DNA from: Agelaius tricolor
Lineage: Eukaryota > Chordata > Aves > Passeriformes > Icteridae
DNA length: 64,000 bases
Direction of reading: 5' to 3'
NCBI GenBank assembly: GCA_023055355.1
Contig: JALJCS010000001.1
Span: 69,543,381 to 69,607,380, forward strand
Shown here in pieces: positions 49,658-64,000 of the stretch; within the stretch, counting starts at the first letter, position 1, and the number at the start of each line of letters is the position of its first letter. The translations under genes were made by a program, and so were the position numbers. The notes below the pieces were generated by a model. That model was not told where the DNA came from and did not search any database. It saw nothing but the letters and a program-made list of their open reading frames with translations.

Positions 49658-52600
49658 AGTAGGATATGGGGAGAGAAAGAAGGATGAAGTATCTAGCCAA
49701 GGCAAGTATATAACCTTAACATAGGAATGCTGCTTGTGATTGTGGCCATGTCAGCTTGCCTTTGTTTTAGTTTTTTTATTTGATGAATATTTTTTGTGTG
49801 AAGCAGAAGTAGCAAAATTCTGATTAAGAGAGAGAAAAAAATAATGTGCTACAAAGCATGGCTCCATTGGAAAAACAAAATTTCTGCTGGAGCAACTTAG
49901 TGTATTTGGTATTTCTGCTAATATTACATTTTCAGAGGTTGCATCTGGTCAAGGTGGTGGCTCAGGTCACTCTGGTAGTAGAAAACTGAAAGTGTAGAAG
50001 AGGTAAAGGTAGTCTGCATGATCTCTTAAATGCATATTTGTATAGCAATTAATTAGTGTATTGTTCTCCCCATATTCTTATTTTGTAAAACATAAATTAA
50101 GTTATATAGCAGGAGTTTGTCAGGAGAGGAAACTTGCACTCAAGTTTGCTAAATGCTGCAGATGAGCAGCATTGGTGGCAAAATGTCTGGGGAATGAGTA
50201 AATGTGTACTGCAGTTGCATTTACTCTTAAAAGGGAGGCAACTCACTGATGTGGCAAGGATTATACTCTCTTGAATGTGAAACTGGAATATTATTTACCA
50301 ATGCAAGTTGATACTTGTAAGACATTTGAGAGTCTATAATAATTTATATATTTACATTTTCTTACTTCCTCTATTTGATATTGCCTTGAACATAAGTAAT
50401 TTGGGTGTTGTGCTGTAGTTGCTTTTTACTAATATAAACCCGTGACAGGCTAAATCACAAAATTATTGACTGAAGTCAGAATGCAATGTATTAAATCTTA
50501 AACAATTACTTCTCTCTGCAGGAAAATCTCTTTTCAGTATCTGAAAACCTGTGGTTTGCTTTCTATTATCATAGTTTTTCCTTTCCTGATGAAACTTCTT
50601 ATCTTGAGGAAGGTAGAATAGTTGAAGGTGTTTATGCCTTTTTAAAATCTCTCAAAAGAAAACCTTAACACTAGATTTACCTGCAAATCCTGAAAATACC
50701 ACTTAACCACTGAATGCTCTCAATATGTGTGAGAAGGAGCAGCAGAACTAAACCAAACCTGTCTAACTAGTTGCCTGCCATGCATTCTAGCAGAAAAGTC
50801 CCCATCTAGGAAGAGATAATGAGTACTTCATATCTGTGCCTTAATGAGAGCTGCTGTTGCAACGATACCATGGCTTTGCTTCCTGCTCAAGAGGATAGTG
50901 CAAGTGGTGATGAGTAATTTTTAGCGCTTCCCACAGACTCTTACATATGGTTTCTCTCATGGCTATTTTGTCCTTTCTTCTGTTACTCTCCCTGAAACTA
51001 GGTACAGAAATGAGCTGTAAAGTGCATCATCACCTTTCAGTGGTGTGGTGGTGGTAGGAGCTTGAGGAAGAAAGGGGGTCAGTAAGATGTAGAAGGGGTT
51101 GTGCTTGAGAGAAACAGATGAGTTTTTTCCAAGCTTGTAAAGAAAGAAATGTACATAAATTAGCCCATAAGATGTGAAGGAGAAGCTTTCAAAGTTTAGT
51201 GGTAGTTTTTGTGTTTGGTTTTTTTTTTTTTTTTTAAAGAAGTGAAGAGGGCAAGAAGGTTCCTGTTTCTGAGTGAGGGGGTTTAGAGTTTTCCAGCAGA
51301 GCTGCAGGAAAAGGAAGTGAGAGGTTCAAGGGGAAGAAGAGTTTCATTTCTGCCCACCATCTGGTAATAGGATGCAAAGCAAGACAGACCGTGGACTAGG
51401 TCAGAAACTAAATGCTTCTTTGTGTGAACTACTTGATGTAACAGTTTAATATGTTTTATTTCTGGGTCGTCCAATCTAACACGTTATATTGTGAGTAGAT
51501 GTGTAGATGTGTTTTTCGTAAATTTATTTTCAACATGAGTATTTTCACATCATGTATGCTTTGAAAAGAAACCAAAAAATCAGCAAAAACCCCAAAGCCC
51601 CAGAAATTGCTGTGGTTCATAATGCTGCAGATGTGTTTGTACAAGTAACCGAAGTTTCTGTGGAATGTCCTAACCAAATTGCACTAGATTTACCAGTAAC
51701 ATTAAATTTTCACCTGTGTTTTGAAAATACCTTCTGAAATGCTGTTTGCCTCTTCTGCAGCCCTAATCAGGTCATGGTTTGCATAGACTTGGGTCAGAAG
51801 GTGCTTTTGTCCTGTGGTTGTAGCAGCAGAGTTCTGTGTTGAGAAGTGACTCTGTTTGCATGTGCTTGCTGCTGCTCTATGTTGGGTCCAGGAGGAGCTG
51901 AGGTCTACGTGTGTCATTGGGAAGGGATTGTTAACAGCAGGGATAGGCAGCTCTTACATTCTGCTTCCAAAGATGTGTCATTCTTTGAGCTCCTTTGCTG
52001 GTATTTGAGAACTGACATACACTGCAGTTTTATTTTATTTATTTTTTTTTTACTGCAACAAAGTGTTAGAACTTAAAAAGATTTATTTGTTGCAATAACA
52101 GCGCATTTGCTTGAAGGAATGCTGAAACTGGTCCAGGACAACTGAATTTAGAATAAATTGGCTAACTTAGTATGCAACTTCAGGAAATGAAGAACAGTTT
52201 CTACTTGTGTAGCAAACACAAGAAGTTTATTGTTTTAACTTGACTTGAGTTTCATGTTTTCTAAATAATATAGGTTTGAAAAGACCTCCCAGCTCTGGGA
52301 GCTTGATTTACATGGTTTGACAATGAGTTAGATGACTGACAGATAACAATGCTACTTGTGAGCATATTAGAAATCATTACACTTCTTGTGAAGTTCATTA
52401 TCTCAACAGATTCAAGAAGAAAAAAGTGCAGAAATATTTTAAACTAAAATTTGTTGTTGATAAAGTCCAGGGAAAGTCTTTAACTCAACTGAAACTTAAC
52501 TTTTATATCTGAATTTTTTATTAACATTTTTTAGACTTTTCTGTGTGAGTACAAGCCTTTCATTTATTGGTGGGAGTTTGTTTCAGAGAGTTTATGGAAT

Positions 52601-55000
52601 ATTAGTGTGTCTAATAAGACCGGAGGGAAGCACTATTGTGGAGATAGTGTCAACTGACCTTTACAAAATGGTTATCTGTGTGGGTTGGGTTTTTTGGTTG
52701 GTGTGTTGTGATTGGGTTTTTTTTATCCTTTATTATTTAATTATTTTATTTTACCTCATTGGAAAGCACAACTGATTTTTCTGGTTGTGAGAAAGATTGA
52801 AGAAGCTGAGATTACTGAAAGAGTGGATCCCTGAAGGGCATTATTCATGTCCATGTTTGCTTCTGTCTTTTCTGGGCTTAGCAATCTTTAAAACAATATT
52901 TTCAAATGAGGCCACTGTATAACTGCTAGTTTCTCCTCAGTTGTCTTCTCTTTTCTACAAAATTCAGGATCCTGAAATATTTTGCAGTTGTGTATTTTGT
53001 AGGTGAAACCACACTGAAGATAGGCTTTCCAGTAGGCAGAGCAATGGCCATAGCTTTTGTGTGTGCTGGGAATGTCAGGTTGCTCAGTTAAGTATCAGGA
53101 TTCTGGGCTAAATAAAAGCACAGATACAACATAGGGGCAGGCTGGGACAGTGTGACTATAAACATGTGTTCCCATAAAGTGAGCCTTGTGTGCAGTATGA
53201 TTATTTTTTTTTGTTCACTCTGTGCTGACTTAAGTAGAAAATGCTATTGATTTCTTTTTGCAGTCAAGTGCAAATAAGAGTTATAGGCAATTGACTTAGA
53301 GGCAGAAGCTAAATCTGCTGGAATGGAAACTGCATCTGGAGGTATGCTTCACTATTTTGAAGCAGTGTATCTGCTTTCCTCATGCATTAGTTGAAGGCAG
53401 AATCAATCCTTTTTGTGCGGCCAGAAGGTTTTCTTCTTTTTTTGTCCCTCCTTTGTTTTGCTGTCTTTATTAGAGCACTTGGAAGCATTCAGACAGGGTA
53501 TGCTGGGATTCAGCTCTGCCTCTGATTGTCCTTGACTTTCCCACCCCATTGGTGATGTTGTGGGGCCACTCAGGTGTGACATTTCTAGCAGCATGTTTGG
53601 CTCTGAAGCTGGTTGTTTTGAGAGAGATACTTCTTATAAATAATGAATTCTGCAAATTCAGGGGTGTTTAGAGGAAATTCTCACCTGTGTTAATAATGAA
53701 TTACCATGGATTCATGCTAAGATTTAACACCTTGCACATTCAAAAATGCTGTGTTTGTTGCTTGCGTTAATTATCATCAGTGCAGCTGAGAGTGGGTGTC
53801 AGCTCATGTCTTTGAATGTGTCTATTCCTAAAACAGACTTTCTGTATCAGTTGTTGCCTTGTTCTCAAGGGTGTTGTAGATTTCAAAGTTAGCTTATGTT
53901 CATATCTTTTGATTAAAACCAGCTATTGTACTGGATAACCATTTGTTCCTTTGCCCAGTTCTGTCATGCTTCAAATGAGAAACAGAGGTAGACAAATTGC
54001 CAAATTTGACTTGACCTTCGGAACAACCAAAAGACTTGTTATGAGTAGAAGGTAATTTATTCTACTTCTAGTGTCACTTCAGTGATGGGGAAAAACCAGC
54101 ATAAAACTTCATCAAGTGATGTTCTTAAACCTCAGATTGTGACAGAAGCCTGTTCTGACTAAGGGACATGGAGTTCTAAAATTCAGAGGAAGCAGAATGC
54201 TCCTCCCTTTCCCCAGGAACAGATATGATAGCTGACTAAAGACTTTGTTTGTTTTTGAGATGTAGCAAAGTTGTCTTAGTGGCTGGAATTAAGACCTCTA
54301 TCTTTGAGAAATCCTCATGTCCTGACACTGAAGTGAGGAAAAAAAGATTTTTTACGTTTCAGACTGAATTAAATTAGACCTTGGGGTGACTTTACAGAGT
54401 TTCATTCCAGTCCTACTTTATTGTGAGGGAGTTGTTTCAACTTTGCAACTTTTCAGCTGTAATAAATGTGCTCTGTCTCACTCTGCCCTACTCTGCCCAT
54501 ATGGAATTTGGGCTTCTTATTCATGATCTGGGTGCAGCTTTAGTACCTGAAGGCTAATTTACCACCCAAGAATTACACCCACATTGTGTTAGCAAGCTTT
54601 TGTGTAGGTCTGGCTTGGAGAATTGATAATTTCACTGTAGATGGTTTGAGTTAGGGAGTCTGAAGGAAAAGAACAGAAAATTTATGATAGATCTCTGATA
54701 AATCTAGGCTTTCATGTGCTTTAGGGGAAGCATTTTATTATGACATGAGTCAGAAAAGAAAAACTGAGTAACTGCAGTTTTTAGGCCATTGCCTTCCCCC
54801 TTTTACATTGAGTCAATAATTCTGCTTATTTTGCTATAGGCAAACCTAATGCATTATAGGGATTTAGAAAAAAAATCTGCACCTGGTATTTGAAACATGT
54901 TCTTGCTAAAAAAGACCCCAAAGTACAGGCTTCCTACTATTTGGTGATTTGATAGTAATTTCCCACCTATCAAAGTTGCAGTATTTAGCCAGATTTAGCA

Positions 55001-55036
55001 CTACATAGGAAGAATTTCTTCTACATAGGAAGAACT
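55001..55036. repeat. 20-bp tandem duplication
   Basis: CTACATAGGAAGAATTTCTT is followed immediately by CTACATAGGAAGAA. The copies are identical over the shared 16 bases, suggesting a recent slippage event. CDK19 intron 1. Confidence 0.92.
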
Positions 55037-58000
55037 GTGATGCACGTTAAGCTGGACAGTGTAGTTACAGTATGGCTTTAGGACTTAAAAAATTCCAAAA
55101 CCAGACAGCTCATTTCTTTACATTTATAGTTAGTTGCAAGCATTTTTCTTAAGTGAGTTTATGAAGGAAATGGCAGATTCTTTTTTTTGGCATAGTCTTA
55201 GGACTGACTCTGTTTCTATGATCTTGGTACGTAATTTGCTGACAAATAAAAATTTCTTTCCTCTTTATTTCAGAGTTATTTTTCTCCTTGCTGCTGCTGT
55301 TCCTTGTTTTAAGGTAGTAAATCCTCACATGTGTGTCTTTTCAGGCAGGGAGATATTTCCTAAATCTATTCATTCTCTGTAATCAAGCCTGTCTGTAAAG
55401 AAATAAAATCAGGTGCAGCTCTCTCTTCTGCTTAAATATAGCAAATTCTGGAAGGAGCTACCTGGAGCAGCAGAATAATTTTACAGCTTTCAGGGTTTAA
55501 TGCGAACACTTTAGTTTTTACCCTTACAAACAGGCTGTCAAGTCTGCTTACACCAATCTGCTACGAATGTACTTGTATGAAATTCACAGTTCTCAGTCAC
55601 TCCAGATACTTAGGAATCAGTCTAATTTTAGCAATGGCAACAACACTGTAGCTGGTTGAGGTCTCTGAATTTTCATGAGTAAATTTGGAGTGAGGGTGGC
55701 AATGACTGAAGTTGTGCTCTCTTTCCTTGCAAATACAAAATTTTATTATTAGAGCGTAAAGGATAAATTTTAATAGATTAGGTTAGTAAGATTTCCAGTG
55801 GTCTAGTATTACACAGATCTTAGACTGACTATGATGTGAATTAATCTTAAATTGTTGTTAACAATTAGAAGCTATCTATGCTACAAAGATTTGCTTTTAA
55901 ATTTCTGAATTAGAAACTACTGGAAGAAAGAGAAGAGCATATGGTTAAGCTATGTGTAAAGGTGCTAGTGGATTACTTTTTGTCCTCGTATTGATACTGA
56001 GAGACCTCTACTCCCCACTCCAAGTCTAGTGAAATCACAGCTGGGAAAAGGCATTTTTTTTTTAATGACAGAAAACCTTATCAGTGCTCAGATTTACTTT
56101 TTATCCTTTTAATCAGCTGTCTCCTCATGCATGAAGAATGCATAATTTACGTTTGGTGAAGTTTGTGGGGGATTTATAGGTATTCAGCATCTTTTGTGAG
56201 GCTCTGTGGAAGCAGGCAATGTCAAGGGCATCGTGTTTAATGACAAGTAGTGTAGTATCACTTTAAGAACTTTGTTCTTTAACATGCACATTTCCCCCTG
56301 AGTTCATAAACTGGTTTACAGAGGAGTAAAGAAGGGGAAGGATAGCCATATCACTAGTGTGATTTAGAGATACATTTGGGGCTGTTCTACAGATTATAAA
56401 GCAAAATCTGGTTCAATTTCTCAGGGGGTGCTGTGATAACACAGAGTGTCTATTAATAATATGATGCAGTTTGTACTTTTAATATGAGCTCTTTTAGTCT
56501 GACTGGAGCATGGCAGATTTTCCAGCAGGTGAAGCTGCATGTAATGGTTCTTCTGCCTATTTCTTGTAGTGTATGTGATGAAAGTCAGGTATCTTTTAAA
56601 AAAGCCTAATTGTAGTAATCACTTGCTCCGTATTTGAATGTCTCTGCCAATTCATAGTAGACTTAAGCTTAGAATGCTAATTTCAACAAAAAAAAATTCT
56701 ATTTTCTTGAAAGGTTTTTTTAACCAACCAACCAAGAAAAAAACCTAATTATTTAAAAAGTTCACAGACTGCATTATGATTCCCGAGTTAGCCTTCTTTT
56801 GGCATGCATTTATGCCTGACATTGGCAAGTCAATGACATTGGCAATTATTGAAAAATGGAGTAGTAAACCATACAGCATTCAGGAATTTGGTATTGCATT
56901 TTGAGAAGAGTAACATTTAAAACAACACACAGACTTCTGCCTTTTGGATATGTTCTTAGGTTGTTCTAAAGGGTTTAAGGTTTAAGGTACACTTTAGGTC
57001 TGGGAGGTAGCAGAAGGTAGAGAAAAGTGCTGCTGCTTGTGTCATTCTGTGTATATACTGAGCTATCTGGTGTCATCTGATGTTTGGAGTGAGGCCTAGA
57101 GGAGTTCAGTAGGGAGCATCAGGCAGTGACACCAGTGAAGCTGAGAAGCATTTAAGCCCCTTTTTGAAAATGCAGATTGTAAGGACTTGAGACAAAAAAA
57201 ACCAAACCAAAACCCAGAAATGCACTATTTACTGTAGCATACTGTCTCCATTCCAAAAACCTTTTTCCTTTTGTTTACCTGGATCAGCCTTGGACATTCT
57301 ATTTTCACTCTAGTTCTTTTTAATATTGTGTAGTAGAGACTGTCCTGTTTGATGTGAGTTTGTTGCATTGTTCCCACTCCTCAAGTTTACTTGTAGATGT
57401 TTCAGATAAGATACAAGCTCAGCTTTTAAAGAGAATGTTTACTGCCTGATGGGGAGGTTGGTTTACCACACTGCTGTTGTCCACAAGAATTGGTTTTTGT
57501 AACCTAGTGGGCAACAAGCCAACAAATACACACTTGAGAGAGACATTGTTTTTGTTTTTTTTTCACCAGAGTTCAGCAAGTCTGGGTGCCCAGTGGAATT
57601 CCACAAATCAAGCACAATAATTATCAAAACCTTTTTGCTATTTATACATGTCAGAAAACGAAGGAATTAGTGTTCATTGGCTACATAATACATAATCCTT
57701 GCATTAAGTAGTGTTCTATCTTCTATTGGTTAATGATTCTCTCTCTTCTCATGCTAATCAGTCCCATGATGTTTCTCTTCTCTTGGGCTGATGGGTTTTT
57801 GGGTCAATGATCTGTGAGTGGTGGTTGGGATCTCCCCCTGCAGAATTCCCTTTTACCCAGTCACAGCTGGTTCAGCACAGTTGCTGGGTAAGGTTTATTT
57901 GTTTCTTCCTTATCTTGGGGGTTCTGCCCAATGTCCTTGTGGCCCATAAATTCTGCATTCTTTGTGTCTGCTGTCAGTGGTACATCCTTCTCCCCAGCTT

Positions 58001-59814
58001 TGTTAACCTCCCTCTGGGTGTGAGATCACTGAAACCTGCCAGGCCCTAAAGCTTAGCAAGACAATTCTACCAACCAGTAATTTGTCTTTCTAACTCCTGC
58101 ACATCACTTAGAGCTTGTGGGCTGCTCTCTGTTTCACAGACTAAATCTCCCATCTTGTTGATTAGGCTTGAAAGTATACAAAAATCAAACATTAAAGAGC
58201 ATCCTGTCTTAAGAAAATTTTACATATTCCATATTTTGCAACATTGCCACTGAGAGGAAAGCCCAGGCCCAGGTGACATACATGTCTGCTCTTTCTGTAT
58301 GAGAAGTCCTTTCTGGTGACTGACACATGTGATGTTCTGTTTGCAACACCAGGAAAGTTCCCATCAAACCTCTGGGGGATGCATCAGCACAGAGGCCAGC
58401 TATGCAGTCCACAGACATTACTGGAACTCTTCACAGCAGCAGGATGAGGTACACACCTGCTGGTTTCATCTATTCTTTTCATGGCCAAAACCAGCCAGTT
58501 GTAGTTCAGGTCGTAGTGAACTTGTCTGGGTCTGGGTTGTAGGAGCAGCATGTAGCTGCTATGAAGCGAAGGTGAAGAAAGACAAACCTTTTAAAGGGCT
58601 TTTCAAATTTCTGCTTACCATCCTTACCGTTTCACATTTCGAGTTTGTTATGTAGATCTCAAAATGAACTAATGGAAGTGCATTGAAATACAGTGTATAC
58701 TGCTGGCCAGAAATAAATGAAGATCAGTCTGTAGATTCACAGCCTCTGTCATTTGTGACTGGTTGTCACATGAATGAAAATGAGCTGGCTGAGCGGCTGA
58801 CCAGGCTTGATAGGTTTGGAGGATAGTAGTAAAAGAAAATTACTTTCCTAGTCTGGTGTAGAACATGCACCTTAGAGACACCATGTGTAGATTTTTTGAT
58901 CTAGTAATTCTTTTGGCTTAGTGACTGCTTCTATATCCATAAAAACACTAAAGCACGAGAACTCACTACATTTTGGAAAGGATTATGTCCCTTTTTCCAG
59001 TCAGTCATAGACTTCTTTTCTGGTACTGTTATCTTTGTAAAGGGCTAGGGCCATGTGCTAAGTACAGAATTAAATCCATGAGAAACTTGCCTAGGGTAAC
59101 CAGTGCTGAGCATGATCTATTTAGTGGCTTGGCTGCCGTGTTGCAGATGGGTTTTCAGTTAGCTTCTAGTTGCACTTCAGTGTCATGGTTTGCCTTTTCT
59201 CAGGGGGAAAAAGGTTTGCAACTCTTTGTGATCTCCTGCTGAGTGATTAACTTACTGCTGTCTGGCAGCAATTAAACAAAGTGATCAGAATGTAACCAGA
59301 CACCCCTATGGACATTGTGTTCCCGGCTGTACTGTGAAGGACACTGAGCTCCATAGTGTTCCCTGGCTTTGTCCTACAAAGTGTCAAATACTTAAATTCC
59401 ATTAGTGGTGTTACAGGGGTGAATTGTTGTTCTTTTCTATTGCCTTTTTTTCTAGCTAAGTCTTGAAATGGATTTATGGTACACTTTTTTTTCCCTTAAG
59501 AAAATGTGCACTTTAATTATTATTTATTTATGGTATTGTGCACTTAATTTAAGGCAGCTATTATTAGTATATACAGTAAGGATAATATCTGTATTAACTG
59601 ATGTGATCACAGTTCTAGCTTCAGAGTTATTGCGGTCTTTCAAGCCAGTTCCTTGATGTGGATAATTAATTCTTAAGTTGGGATGTATGTTAAATTATCT
59701 GTGAATTCAAGAGAGACCCTCATTGAAAGCCTTCACATTTGAATAATTGGGATAAAACAATTGTTTGAACCATGCACTATTTTCAAATCGTCCTGGTTTT
59801 TTAATGGTCTTGGG

Positions 59815-59860
59815 CAAGTTGTTTCTAGTTTTCCATTCAAGTTGTTTCTAGTTTTCCATT
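59815..59860. repeat. 23-bp perfect tandem duplication
   Basis: A 23-base unit starting CAAGTTGTTTCTAG and ending TTTTCCATT is present twice in tandem without mismatch. CDK19 intron 1. Confidence 0.93.
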
Positions 59861-62800
59861 CACTTGTTTGTAAAGTAGTTTCTCATATGATGGGAGGTCT
59901 CTGAAGTACAGTTGCAATAGTTAAGAGAGTTTAGCTCCTTTGAAATCTTGTAATTATTCTAAATCTTCTGAGCTACATTTTTTAAAAAGTGAATTTGGTA
60001 CTTTGTTCTTTCCAAAGCATTTAGAAAATGGAAACTGAAAGTGTTACCCAGAAGAAGTAATCGCATTTTTGTCTTCTGTATTAAGTACTACAGCTGGACA
60101 TCAACCACTGAGTACAATTTTTAGGGGCAAGAGGACAGAGTGTTCCTTTACATAGTGCCAATTAAAATATTGACAGTAACCTCAAGGATTGCAGAATGGG
60201 ATATTTATTGTGAGGGAGAAAAACTTGAAGACCAGGTTTCTATAGCGGAGGAATGTTCTCAATACATGCTGGTATGCAAGTACTGATAACATGGGGACCT
60301 CTGGGTTTGAGTGCTGCCTATGGCAGTCTGAAATACCACTTGGAAAGTTTTCAGGAGGGCAGTATCTCATATTGGCAGTGTCATTTTGGTAAAAATTAAT
60401 CCCTCTTAGAATAGCATAAATTGTAATACTTCTGAAACCAGAAGCAATGCTGATTTTAATCTTTAACCCCTAGTTTTGGATAAGGGAGCTTGAAGCATAG
60501 AGAAGCCTTGTAAGGTGTGTGATGTGGCACTTATTTTATCAGGCAAATTCTTCTGCATCAATTTTGAAAAGCATGAATAAAAATTGTTAACTCACACCTT
60601 CCTAAAGTATGGTTTCCCTTTGAGTTCTGCTTTGCTATGTCTTTTGCTCAGATTAGTGACCACACCACCACCATCAGCCTGGGGTGTCTGTTTGATACAA
60701 CCTGCTTGATTAAACCTTGATCTGTGCCATTTGCTTCCTGCCCTCACACAAACTCCCTTACAGTTGCAGGTTAAGCCCTTCAAGTTAGTTGATCTGTTCC
60801 TGGGACAGTGTTTCTGCAGACCAGATAAAAATGGTTGTGGGCAGAGACCCTGCTTTCTGCTTGGCTATCCCTGGCATGGGTGTCTTTTGCCTCATAGCAG
60901 AGCTGTGTGGTTTGTGGTTGTTGTTTGGATTTGGTGTTAACCATGCTTGCTTCGCTCTAGTAAAAAATGTGCTGATGTAGGAACTGTCAGAAAAGGATTT
61001 ATAAAACCTTTCCTGCTGTGTAATTCCATACAATTTACTGAAATCTGTTTAGAGTTCAGTAGAGTTTTTCTGAGATGAAATATAAGTACTTCCCCGTCTC
61101 AAGTGTTTTGTGAGAGCGTTGGTCCTTAGGGAGTTGTGCAGTGTACTCACCTATCACACACAACATTTGATATTATTTATTGAATTCTTACAAGTGGGGA
61201 AATAGCTAATAAAGTACCTATGTGTTCTTTTCTTTGGATACTTCACTGAATAACCAGAATTGTTTGTTTCATCAGATTGCACTGGCTGACTTGCTTTTGA
61301 AGTTTTGAATATACTTCTTTCTCTTTCAAATTATTTTGAAGGGAAAATATTATTAGCTAAAATACCACTTGGTGGACGTCTTTGAAAAGTGCTTTAATTA
61401 GCTATTGTATTTCCATAATAAGGACAGCTAACTTTGGAAAAGTATTTGTATAGACTTGCATTTCTGCCAAAGCAAGTAAATAGTATCTAAAGGAGGCTGT
61501 GTTTATAATTCCAAAGCTGTTGGTAAAAAAAAAAAAAAAATCAAAAAAATTGTCACGTCAAGAATACAATCTCTTTGGAGTTCTTTATCTTGCCACCCAT
61601 TTATTATAAATAAGCATTTCATTATTCCTATTTTTGCTCATTTTTTACAAAACCTAGTGTTTTAGAACTATCTGAGTTGCAGCTCAGTAAGACTGCCTCC
61701 TTTTCCCACATGCTGTGGTACCTTAGGTTGTTGGATTGGTTGGTTTTTTTTTTTTAAACACCTTTCATAATTTCCCATTTGTGTCCTGAAGTCCTGCATG
61801 CAGTGTCTGACAAGTGCTGAGAGCCCCGCCGTGGCAGTGGCGCTCAGCAGTGCTGCTGGAGGCAGCGGGTGCCCAGTGTCACGCCTGGTCTCTGCAGTGA
61901 CCTCCACTCTGTGACGGTCTGAGTAACTGCATGCAATGCTCTGCATGTAGAACTAGTTCAAGGACAGCCATATCAGTGTGGTCCTGTGCCTGGTTCAGTA
62001 GATGTGCCAAAAGAAGGATGTGATGCAGTGCTGTAGTGACTACATTGCTTTGGCATTCCAGCTGATAGTTGTGCACAGGATTGTTTGTGCTGCATAGTTT
62101 AAACATCACCATAGTTTGAATGCCTTGATCAATTTTGTATGTCCAGAGCTGGTTTTGGTTCTGCAGGCAATATAATTTTGTCTTCACAGTCTCTGTAAAC
62201 AACCTGAGTTGATGGAGTTGATACTTTGCAGTGTATGGAAATGCTCTGCATAGATAGCAGAACCATGTATAAGAGGGGATGGGCATTTATTATTTACTGT
62301 GTAAAATTTGGACTAATTAATGAAATCAGAAACAATTCCTGAGAGATAAGGTGTGATCTTATTACCTGTGGCATTACACATTTTCATGTGTAGTTGAAAA
62401 GCATCTGGAATTTTTCTTGTTAAAATTTTATTTCAGAAAGTGTAGCTCAGTGTTAATTATAGACATGCATTGAGGGTTTAGCTGCTACTGAAAATTACTG
62501 AGAATAATACTTGCCTGTGTTAGTTATAATATGTGTAGAAAGCTATTATTCAAGTTATCTTGTTCCCACATTTTTCCACTCAATCACTTCTTATCCCATG
62601 AATTTTGGAGGGAGAGGGTCTGGTGGAAGGTGGGAAACAGGCTGAAGCTGGCAGGGCAGAGACTTGGAGTTCAAAGCCAGAGAGACTGAATCAAGTACAC
62701 ACAGAATCTTTCTGTGTGGCAAAACAAAATGGTTTGGGACTGGAAGAAGGGCTAACTGAGGTCTACCAGAAATGCCACAGGGAATTTGGATAGGGGTTTG

Positions 62801-63531
62801 TGGGTTGTTGAATTGTGACTGGTGAGTCTGTAAAGGGGCATCAACACTGTGGGCATTGGTGCCTACCAACAACTGTCACTGACAGCTGAATCCTGCAAGC
62901 CCATGTTGTAGGCTGCTTCTGTTATATCATGAAAGCTTCAAGATTCTACCTCTTGTTCTTTTGGTGGTCCCTCTAAATCACTTCAAGCTGTGATTATTTA
63001 AAAGGTTTGGGCTGAACTTTTTTTCATAATCTGGCTTTGTACATCAGAGCACAACATTTCATGTGTTTTTTAGGGATCTGTCTGTAGCCAGTGCTTATTA
63101 TATAAATAGTTTAAAATAGTAGTATTTCAGAAATAAAAGTGGATTGGAAGTAGCCAATAAAATCAAGGAAAAAGCTTGCCATTCCCAGATATTTCTAGGA
63201 GAATTTTCCAGGCATGTGATATGACTGCAGTGCTTTCACAGTAGTAGACAGTATCTTGGAATTTCAGAGAAAGTGTCCTCTAAAATTCTGTGTTTGCACT
63301 TATCTACAGATATTATGTCTGTTTTCAGAGAGAAATGGATATTAACCAAGTTTTTTTATAAAGAAGTTTTTGTTTGGAAACTGTAAGGTTTTTGTTAAAA
63401 GAAAACTTGCTTTTTATATCAAAGTGTAATTTATGCATAAAAGCAGATTGGCTTTTCAGCTTCTTGATCCAGACCAAATTAAAGTGTTTCATCATTATAC
63501 TGATATGGATGATAATGTAAGTCAGAGCTAA

Positions 63532-64000
<469 letters not shown>

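Overview
The window is vertebrate nuclear DNA, almost certainly from a bird. It has intron-split genes with GT-AG junctions, two CpG islands in AT-rich surroundings, several CR1 retrotransposon fragments, and a solo LTR that resembles LTRs I know from songbird genomes. It holds the 5' parts of two divergent genes, AMD1 on the minus strand and CDK19 on the plus strand, about 30 kb apart. As I recall, these two genes are also head-to-head neighbours in mammals.

Left part (1 to about 13,944, minus strand): AMD1, S-adenosylmethionine decarboxylase. I can place six coding exons, covering residues 1-212 of an expected ~340; the remaining exons lie beyond base 1. The promoter has a TATA box and a CCAAT box. 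The cap-proximal six-codon upstream ORF MAGDIS, which makes mammalian AMD1 translation polyamine-responsive, is present intact. Intron 1 is ~9.9 kb and its first 1.3 kb is CpG island.

Middle part (about 14.7-43.3 kb): intergenic. I see no gene I can support. It holds a 5'-truncated CR1 carrying reverse-transcriptase remnants and a 19-unit CCTTCT hexanucleotide array, smaller CR1 pieces, an isolated CpG-rich patch (26.6-27.5 kb), an interstitial telomeric (GGGTTA) tract, a CA/TA microsatellite and a solo ERV LTR.

Right part (about 43.7-64 kb, plus strand): the CpG-island promoter, first coding exon, ~18.8 kb first intron and second coding exon of CDK19, the Mediator kinase-module CDK. The protein sequence favours CDK19 over its paralogue CDK8. 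The promoter has two inverted ZNF143-type motifs, and the leader has two upstream AUGs.

The two genes are functionally separate: AMD1 supplies decarboxylated SAM for polyamine synthesis and CDK19 regulates Pol II transcription. Their link here is genomic neighbourhood. Most long ORFs in the CpG islands and introns are chance open frames.
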